From positions 1 through 6,059 of the forward strand of contig DAOVMN010000145.1 in NCBI GenBank assembly GCA_030630685.1: a stretch of DNA of 6,059 bases, given 5' to 3'. The first letter of the stretch is position 1, and each line of letters opens with the position of its first letter. Source of the stretch: Thermoplasmata archaeon. GTDB taxonomy: Archaea; Thermoplasmatota; DAOVMN01. Both the position numbers and the translations under genes were made by a program. The notes under the pieces are model-generated. The model did no database searches, was not told the origin of the DNA, and was given only the letters and a program-made list of their open reading frames with translations. This document shows positions 1 through 4,075 of this stretch, in pieces.

Positions 1-257
1 TCGGGCTTTTTGCGATCAAAGTCCATCAACCCCGGGGTCTGCTTCTTGGCTGCCTCTATTACTTTCGCCTCCTTGGGACCCTCCTCTTTTTTAACCTCCT
101 CCCGCTCTCTCTTTTCCCCGCCTAATGCAATGGCCTTTTCGATCTCCTTTTCAAGTAGGCCCAAACTTTTCCTTTTTCGCGAGCGTTCAGAGATAGGGCT
201 TATGACCTCCCTCCACTTTCTGTATCTTCTATTCCTCATGTTCCTCCCTTCTTTCAT
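1..257 (-). CDS. Partial hypothetical protein, highly basic N-terminus (3' end lies beyond the window)
   Basis: Reading the minus strand from the ATG at 257 gives at least 85 open codons to the window edge, so the C-terminus is missing. The first 32 residues are very rich in Arg and Lys (for example RNRRYRKWREV and SERSRKRK). A predicted helix LGLLEKEIEKAIALGG follows at about 32-47, then a Lys/Glu-rich charged stretch at 48-72. No signal peptide or membrane segment is visible. The ATG overlaps the stop of the upstream coiled-coil gene as ATGA, which suggests translational coupling. A second in-frame ATG at 239 lies 3 nt after a strong GGGAGG, so the true start could be six codons later. I do not recognise the family. 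The basic head would suit nucleic-acid or ribosome binding, but that is inference. Confidence 0.6.
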   Translation of the reverse strand, partial: MKEGRNMRNRRYRKWREVISPISERSRKRKSLGLLEKEIEKAIALGGEKREREEVKKEEGPKEAKVIEAAKKQTPGLMDFDRKKP

Positions 258-478
258 CTTCTCGCCAGTTCCAACATGGTTGGAGGAGAAAACTTCTTCT
301 TCATGTCTCTGATCAGGTCCTGATAGTATATAATCTGGGTATTCACCTTCTTGAGCTCGTTAAGCACGCCTTTTCTCACCTCAGCTTCAAGGCTCAATAG
401 CCCTTTTTCAAGGGCGACTTTACGTTTCTGCCAATGCTCAAGTTCCTCCAATGCTAGAAGGATGTTCTGGATGTTCAT
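254..478 (-). CDS. Small coiled-coil hypothetical protein (74 aa)
   Basis: This 74-residue acidic/basic helical protein has a likely coiled coil over about residues 3-60, with regular Leu/Ile/Val spacing through EELEHWQKRKVALEKGLL and ELKKVNTQIIYYQDLI, and a short tail containing SPPTMLELARR. It has no membrane segment, no signal peptide and no cysteine. Its TGA overlaps the ATG of the downstream basic protein by 4 bp, so the two are probably co-translated. Upstream on the minus strand a T-rich TATA-like stretch lies near 534-545, and no strong Shine-Dalgarno precedes the ATG. The size and coiled-coil character recall small prefoldin-like proteins, but I see no family signature and do not assign it. 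Opposite-strand frames across this interval look like shadows. Confidence 0.65.
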   Translation of the reverse strand: MNIQNILLALEELEHWQKRKVALEKGLLSLEAEVRKGVLNELKKVNTQIIYYQDLIRDMKKKFSPPTMLELARR

Positions 479-696
479 ACGCTCACTTCAGGGATATCGC
501 CCCGTTTGGATGGGTATTAGTGGGGAAAAACGAGTTAAAAAGCTTTCGGTCGCAATCCCTCAGTGGTTCGATAGCACCCACCAAGGGCTGTACCCCTCTA
601 ACAACTGCCTGCCCGAATCGACGCCTTCTCTCCAACCACCTCAAATCTCTCCGCCACCACCTGCCCATTTCCCTCATCGACCATTTCTCCCGAGCA
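479..696. other. Intergenic region between divergent transcription units, no supported gene
   Basis: This region separates the minus-strand coiled-coil gene from plus-strand mptD. Open frames exist on both strands, but their products are Arg/Pro/Ser-rich with no recognisable motif, and the minus-strand one would run through the mptD promoter and first codons. A T-rich element on the minus strand (near 534-545) could serve the coiled-coil gene. A GGTTCGAT string near 566 resembles a tRNA T-loop, but I could not build a cloverleaf around it. I see nothing else definable here. Confidence 0.5.
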
Positions 697-732
697 GGAA
701 ATTTTATTAATCCCCCGTGCCTCCCCATACCA
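697..732 (+). promoter_or_regulatory. Archaeal BRE/TATA promoter of mptD, apparently leaderless
   Basis: A GGAAA element (697-701, BRE-like) runs directly into TTTTATTAA (702-710). The centre of the TATA box is about 26 nt upstream of the ATG at 732, the usual TATA-to-start-site distance in archaea. Transcription would therefore begin at or next to the A of the start codon. No Shine-Dalgarno sits before this ATG. This spacing is the main reason to prefer ATG 732 over the in-frame GTG at 717, which would lie upstream of the predicted transcript. Confidence 0.6.
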
Positions 733-1130
733 TGACCCCGGAAAAGAAAAGTGATTCATTTTTCCACATTACACCACGAGAAAGAGCGACATTCGAGGGG
801 GGAATAAAGCTGGGCGGGATATTCCACCAGTTCACAGGAACCCCGGTATCCATGGAAAGTGCGGAGAGCCTGGAAAGAGCGATTGAAGAGGCTGTACGGG
901 CCCAGCCCTTTGTCGAGGAGGTTCGGATAAGGATCAACAGGGAATTACTCGAGGAGAGGTGCAAAAAAGGAACCGACGAGATCGGGGAGGGATACACCAC
1001 CTTAATCGGGGAGATGCTCGATGTGAGGCTTGTAATGGTTTTCCGGGAAAAAAGGGCTGTTTGCGGGATGAGGTATGTGGAGGAACTGGATTATCCTTTG
1101 ATGTTCGTGGATAGGATCGAGGATGTGTAA
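732..1130 (+). CDS. mptD: Archaeal dihydroneopterin aldolase MptD
   Basis: The product matches the archaeal MptD (DUF372) family. That enzyme cleaves 7,8-dihydroneopterin to 6-hydroxymethyl-7,8-dihydropterin and glycolaldehyde, a cytoplasmic step towards the pterin of methanopterin-type C1 carriers. In the sequence, the hallmark block RATFEGGIKLGGIFHQFTGT spans residues 18-37, the helix with AQPFVEEV follows at about 57-64, GYTTLIGEMLDV at 87-98, and MRYVEELDYPLMFV near the C-terminus. The residues I recall as active-site candidates in the M. jannaschii enzyme (Glu, His, Gln) appear here as E22, H32 and Q58 with the same spacing; the Tyr candidate is Y115 or Y121. At 132 residues it is slightly longer than typical, with a small charged insertion at about 71-86. 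ATG 732 was chosen because of the TATA spacing. No other pterin gene is visible in the window. Confidence 0.87.
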   Translation: MTPEKKSDSFFHITPRERATFEGGIKLGGIFHQFTGTPVSMESAESLERAIEEAVRAQPFVEEVRIRINRELLEERCKKGTDEIGEGYTTLIGEMLDVRLVMVFREKRAVCGMRYVEELDYPLMFVDRIEDV

Positions 1131-1310
1131 GTGGGTGCCAACATGCCCACCGCCCCGGATGCACTCCACTCCTTTGAACGCATCTTATCCGCTGGGGACG
1201 TGCCAGGAGCGGCGATCATGGGGACGGTGGGTTGCACTACATTCCAGGGAACTGAAAATTGGGATGCAAATATATCAATCTTTTTTTACTACAAAATAGA
1301 CAACTATTGA
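1131..1310 (+). other. Doubtful short open frame just after mptD (possible small or truncated gene)
   Basis: Immediately after the mptD stop, an open frame starts at GTG 1131 (or ATG 1143, preceded by GGTG at a 5-nt gap) and runs about 59 codons to TGA 1308-1310. The first 40 residues look protein-like (SFERILSAGDVPGAA, then IMGTVGCTTFQGT) and have the GC content of mptD. The last 15 codons run into the AT-rich 3' end of the convergent beta-helix gene and read as low-quality sequence. It may be the 5' remnant of a gene co-transcribed with mptD that was cut when the AT-rich locus arrived, or it may be chance. I do not recognise the product. Confidence 0.2.
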
Positions 1311-2288
1311 AATGAAGATTACGGCAGCTACAATCCCCAAGGCTCTAAAAAGTTCCTCATCTGAAAAATACACATACGACGATGATTCATACCGGACTGT
1401 TTTTATATTCCCCTTCCTATTATCCTGAATCTCGTTGTCCATAAAAGAATTATCCTGCGTTTTCCCTAAATCTTGATAGATGCCGTAACCGCCATTGCCT
1501 ATAATCGTACAGTTGGTTACAAGAGTATTATTTTCTGTTGTGAACTCAATCCCATTTTCGCCATTATTCTGGATGATACAGTTCTTGATAGTATTTTTCC
1601 TTCCATTTATTGAATAAATGCCATCTTTCTCATTTTCCCGGATTGTGCAGTTGTCAATGGAAACATTGCTGGCATCTGATAAGTAAAATCCATGTACATT
1701 AACCTGGATAATTGAGTTCTGAATAATATTTCCTCTTTTTTTATGAATTGCAACCTCCGTATTTATGAATGATATCCCTACCATTTGATTATATTCTACC
1801 AGACAATTCTGTAATTTATTTAATTCGCTATCTACAAAACCAATTCCTCTTAAATTGTTTATGATTCGACAATTTTTTATTGCGCAGTAATTCCCGGTCA
1901 CATATATTCCCCGAAGGAGAGGATATGTATCTGCTCCCATTGAGCCTTCAATAGTCATGCATTCTAAAGTCACATTATCAGCCGTGATTTCCACCGCCGT
2001 TTTACCACTACCGTTAATCACTGTATTATTTCTATTATTCCCAATGATTGAGATTGATTTGTTTACAACAACTTGCTCCCTGTAGATACCAGCATGAACA
2101 AACACCGTATCTCCCTCAGTGGCATTGTCAATGGCATCCTGAATGCTGGCGTGGTCCGCTCCCCCGTCATCGTCCACGGTTAGGGTTTTTGCCTCCCCGG
2201 GCCCCGCCACCATTAACATCAACACCAAAGCGGCTCCAGCGAGAAGGAACGTAAGGCAAATCACCTTTACCGCTTGGTTTCCAAACAT
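1275..2288 (-). CDS. Secreted, C-terminally anchored right-handed parallel beta-helix protein
   Basis: The 337-residue protein has an N-terminal signal peptide (hydrophobic core about residues 8-29, likely cleavage near GEA at 31-33). A cap of the PbH1/NosD type follows at about 35-85, seen in TLTVDDDGG, IQDAIDNATEGDTVFVHAGIY and the SISIIGN turn. Repeated beta-helix turns fill about 85-300. Asn-Cys pairs recur at C140, C162, C214, C237 and C260, mostly 22-23 residues apart, consistent with stacked residues in successive turns. A transmembrane segment lies at about 315-334, ending in KKD at the cytoplasmic face. The family includes carbohydrate-active enzymes and surface adhesins; no catalytic residues can be assigned, so a surface or envelope role is the limit. 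The gene is AT-richer than its neighbours. It starts 35 bp after the zinc-ribbon membrane gene, with GAGAGG about 7 nt before the ATG as possible Shine-Dalgarno. Confidence 0.85.
   Translation of the reverse strand: MFGNQAVKVICLTFLLAGAALVLMLMVAGPGEAKTLTVDDDGGADHASIQDAIDNATEGDTVFVHAGIYREQVVVNKSISIIGNNRNNTVINGSGKTAVEITADNVTLECMTIEGSMGADTYPLLRGIYVTGNYCAIKNCRIINNLRGIGFVDSELNKLQNCLVEYNQMVGISFINTEVAIHKKRGNIIQNSIIQVNVHGFYLSDASNVSIDNCTIRENEKDGIYSINGRKNTIKNCIIQNNGENGIEFTTENNTLVTNCTIIGNGGYGIYQDLGKTQDNSFMDNEIQDNRKGNIKTVRYESSSYVYFSDEELFRALGIVAAVIFISIVVYFVVKKD
1281..1287 (+). terminator. Oligo-T run, possible archaeal terminator for the mptD transcript
   Basis: Seven consecutive T residues on the plus strand follow an AT-rich stretch about 150 nt after mptD. 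Archaeal RNA polymerase often stops at such U-tracts without a hairpin. The tract lies inside the last codons of the convergent beta-helix gene, where it encodes lysines on the other strand, so a coding origin is also possible. Confidence 0.35.
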
Positions 2289-2300
2289 TGTTTTGCCTCT

Positions 2301-2314
2301 CTTTTATTTTATGA
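2301..2314 (-). promoter_or_regulatory. Weak TATA-like element before the beta-helix gene
   Basis: On the minus strand the short gap after the upstream stop contains an A-rich ATAAAATAAAAG-like stretch. Its centre is only about 20 nt from the ATG at 2288, which is short for a leaderless start, so it may be only an AT-rich spacer in an operon. It leaves open an internal promoter for the last gene. Confidence 0.25.
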
Positions 2315-2323
2315 TTCTCTCCG

Positions 2324-3043
2324 CTACCGGCCTTTTTGAATCCTGAAGCTGTGAGAGCACTTGGGGCAGACCACCTTCTTAATCTTGCGATTTATGAAGA
2401 TTGCAGTGCCGCAGTCCGGGCAGGTGAACTGGAAACTGTCTTCAGGAGGACTGTCAATAGCTAAGTGTGGTGCTTGGGATGGAATTGGGGGCTGTTCGCC
2501 CGGTGGCGGGGCAAATGATGGCGGTGCCTGCGGCGGTGCCCGGGCCGAACTGTAAGCTGGAATTATTTGAGCGATCTTCTCCCGCCTTTTCCTGCTTATG
2601 AAAATGATGCCCAGGACAAGAAATACAATGGCCAGTATCCCGCAGACCGGCCTGGGACCTTCATCCTCCTCATTTTTAATGACAAAATAATAATTCACTG
2701 CCGAGACCTCGTCCCGGTTGTTCACGAATCTGATGGTATATTCCCCATCACCGGAAAGCCGGCGGTCAAAATATGTCCCGGAGCTGTCCTTTGCAATCGT
2801 GATGTTCAGGCCTCCCTCATCGTTTAAAAGATAAACGTCGATGCCAGGATCGGAGTTGAAGTTGAACTCCAATTCCGAGTCCTCCTCCGCCCGGAAACGC
2901 TTGTCTGACCCGCTCTTTCCATCGAGGGAGAAGGAGTCACGATATTCCCTTCTCTCCTCCTCTGGTGCAAGGGCGAAGAATACTATCACGCTTACCAGCG
3001 CTAAGACGAGGAAAACGGCACCCAAGGCCCTAATTGAGCTCAT
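2324..3043 (-). CDS. Double-pass membrane protein with external beta-domain and cytoplasmic zinc ribbon
   Basis: The 239-residue protein has a signal-anchor helix at about 7-27 and an external domain of about 100 residues (29-131) rich in predicted beta strands (LEFNFNSDPGIDVYLLND, EYTIRFVNN, NYYFVI). This domain resembles GOLD or prepeptidase-like beta-sandwiches, but that is a low-confidence impression. A second transmembrane helix lies at about 133-150, followed by RKRREK, which puts the C-terminus in the cytoplasm. A Pro/Ala-rich linker (about 168-203) leads to a C-terminal zinc ribbon with C208, C211, C226 and C229 (CPDC and CPKC). The likely design is an external sensor or binding domain joined to a cytoplasmic metal-binding module; function unknown. 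Its ATG overlaps the stop of the small ORF upstream (ATGA) and has a strong Shine-Dalgarno. The beta-helix gene follows 35 bp downstream. Confidence 0.8.
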   Translation of the reverse strand: MSSIRALGAVFLVLALVSVIVFFALAPEEERREYRDSFSLDGKSGSDKRFRAEEDSELEFNFNSDPGIDVYLLNDEGGLNITIAKDSSGTYFDRRLSGDGEYTIRFVNNRDEVSAVNYYFVIKNEEDEGPRPVCGILAIVFLVLGIIFISRKRREKIAQIIPAYSSARAPPQAPPSFAPPPGEQPPIPSQAPHLAIDSPPEDSFQFTCPDCGTAIFINRKIKKVVCPKCSHSFRIQKGR

Positions 3044-3171
3044 TCCGCACCTTCCTCCATGGAAAGAGGGGCTAATGCCTCTGCAAGCTTTCGATCTGCT
3101 CGAAGGACATCGGCCTCCATCTCATGAACAATCCGGTGCATCCTCGCCACCTGGGGAACGTGATCAACCAT
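3040..3171 (-). CDS. Small hidden ORF (43 aa, or 33 aa from an internal start) coupled to both neighbours
   Basis: This ORF fills the gap between the PAC2 gene and the zinc-ribbon membrane gene. Its first ATG (3171) overlaps the PAC2 stop by 8 nt, and its TGA (3042-3040) forms ATGA with the next start. An internal ATG at 3141 has AGGTG 6 nt upstream (3152-3148), so the main product may be the 33-residue form. The peptide is helical and charged: ARMHRIVHEMEADVLRADRK, then LAEALAPLSMEEGAE. It has no cysteine, signal peptide or membrane segment, and a single amphipathic helix is likely. Exact filling of the gap, overlaps at both ends and a ribosome site support a real gene; its short length and lack of a known family argue for caution. 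Being next to a PAC2 gene, it could be a small partner of that protein (inference only). Confidence 0.55.
   Translation of the reverse strand: MVDHVPQVARMHRIVHEMEADVLRADRKLAEALAPLSMEEGAE
3048..3058 (-). promoter_or_regulatory. Strong ribosome binding site of the zinc-ribbon membrane gene
   Basis: On the minus strand GGAGGAAGGTG precedes the ATG at 3043, with AGGTG 4 nt and GGAGG 10 nt away. Both match the anti-Shine-Dalgarno end of archaeal 16S rRNA. The site lies inside the 3' end of the small ORF, supporting translation of the downstream gene from a shared transcript and fixing its start. Confidence 0.65.
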
Positions 3172-3955
3172 ACATGGACGGGGGAACGGTCTTCTTGATG
3201 ACTGGCTCTGCCTGCATCTGCATCTTCTTGATCTGCTTTTCGATAAACTCTGCCTCCTTGAACAACGGCGTGGTGTCTATCTTGGTCCGAAGGGACACCC
3301 TGTCTATTATCTCGAGGATCTTACCTGCCGCCCTTGCGTCCGGGAAGAGTTCGGAGGCCTCGGTGAGGAGGCACAGAACATCGATCTCCCTGCGCTTGCC
3401 TGCGGAAAGTAGGGTCGCAGTAACGCCTGTGATGGCACCGTTCGTAAGGGGTGTGATCTTGTTCGCCTTGATCATCTTCCTGACCCGTGTCGTACTGCCA
3501 ATGCCATATACCGGGATATCCTTTTTATCCTCCGAACCAGAGTGTAGAAGCGGGATCTCCTGACCAATCCCTTCCGCGGAGATGATTATATCACATTTTT
3601 TCTCCTCGAACCAGTCCATCATCGCATTTGCAACGGGCCTGACCAATTGAGGATGGAGGATGAATTCCGAGATGAAAACAACGACGGTCTGGGGTTTCTC
3701 GATATCGCTCTCATCATCACTGCCCTTGTTCTTGCCTGCATATATCCTGACAGGACTCAGGGGTTCCGAGCGGCGAACAATGGCGAGGCTGGGGAAGGTG
3801 GGGGAGTCCACAATCCCTATCGGTTTGAGATCAAGAGAGTTGATAATGTAGTTCCCTACTATGGTGCTTACGAGTCCCATGCTCGGGAAACCGTCGATGA
3901 CCACTGCACCATTGAGATTCATTTTTTCGAGTTCATAGATAATGATGTCTTCCAT
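3164..3955 (-). CDS. PAC2-family protein (proteasome assembly chaperone-like, PbaB type) with C-terminal HbYX motif
   Basis: The 263-residue cytoplasmic protein has PAC2-family features. The N-terminal half contains AVVIDGFPSMGLVSTIVGNY (residues 17-36), PIGIVDSPTFPSLAIV and a strand VVVFISEF. A central CDIIISAEGIG is followed by VYGIGSTTRVRK, the glycine-rich LTNGAITGVTATLL (170-183), and TEASELFPDARAAGKIL, which is typical of the family. The C-terminal helix (232-255) is charged, and the chain ends in PSMYG, a hydrophobic-Tyr-X tail like those by which PAN, Pba proteins and archaeal PbaB dock on the 20S alpha-ring. Family members assist proteasome assembly or act as ATP-independent proteasome partners. 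No proteasome subunit gene is visible here. Weak GTGAT before the ATG may be the ribosome site. It is the first gene of the minus-strand cluster. Confidence 0.85.
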   Translation of the reverse strand: MEDIIIYELEKMNLNGAVVIDGFPSMGLVSTIVGNYIINSLDLKPIGIVDSPTFPSLAIVRRSEPLSPVRIYAGKNKGSDDESDIEKPQTVVVFISEFILHPQLVRPVANAMMDWFEEKKCDIIISAEGIGQEIPLLHSGSEDKKDIPVYGIGSTTRVRKMIKANKITPLTNGAITGVTATLLSAGKRREIDVLCLLTEASELFPDARAAGKILEIIDRVSLRTKIDTTPLFKEAEFIEKQIKKMQMQAEPVIKKTVPPSMYG

Positions 3956-4005
3956 GATATCACGAGGCTCTACATCCTAATCTAATAACTAAGTTTTTCG
4001 GTGGT

Positions 4006-4015
4006 CGATAAAAAG
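4006..4015 (-). promoter_or_regulatory. Possible TATA box for the PAC2 cluster
   Basis: The minus strand reads CTTTTTATCGA across this site. A start site about 26 nt downstream would fall near 3983-3985 and leave a leader of about 28 nt before the PAC2 ATG at 3955. The match to the archaeal TATA consensus is modest. Confidence 0.3.
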
Positions 4016-4037
4016 TGGGGGGGCCCTAAGGGACACC
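4015..4037. promoter_or_regulatory. G-tract plus palindrome between divergent promoters
   Basis: A run of seven G (4017-4023) abuts the odd-centred palindrome CCCTAAGGG (4024-4032), with GTG and CAC at the outer edges. It sits between the two opposed TATA elements, where a shared operator could lie. There is no direct evidence for a bound regulator. Confidence 0.25.
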
Positions 4038-4075
4038 AAACAATATAAATATTGAGATAGAAAGCCCAATTTATA
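4036..4075 (+). promoter_or_regulatory. Archaeal BRE/TATA promoter of the CPBP membrane protein gene, apparently leaderless
   Basis: CCAAA (4036-4040) acts as a BRE-like element just before ATATAAAT (4043-4050). The TATA centre is about 28 nt upstream of ATG 4075 and no Shine-Dalgarno is present, so the transcript probably begins at or beside the start codon. A second TATA-like stretch overlaps the start codon itself and is not needed. Confidence 0.65.

Noticed and set aside
555..580. GGTTCGAT string resembling a tRNA T-loop
   Set aside because: No acceptor, D or anticodon stems could be placed around it on either strand.
483..728. Minus-strand frame of 81 codons in the intergenic region before mptD
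   Set aside because: The product is Arg/Trp-rich without motif, and the frame would cover the mptD promoter.
351..735. Two plus-strand frames of 119 and 94 codons
   Set aside because: Both overlap the coiled-coil gene on the other strand and have Ser/Pro-rich products without a signature.
732..1130. Pcc1/KEOPS subunit considered for the small plus-strand gene
   Set aside because: The FEGGIKLGGIFHQFTGTPV block and the ELDYPLMFV end fit archaeal MptD and not Pcc1.
2841..3563. Long plus-strand frame of 240 codons
   Set aside because: It lies antisense to the zinc-ribbon membrane gene, the small ORF and the PAC2 gene, all better supported; the product has no recognisable domain.
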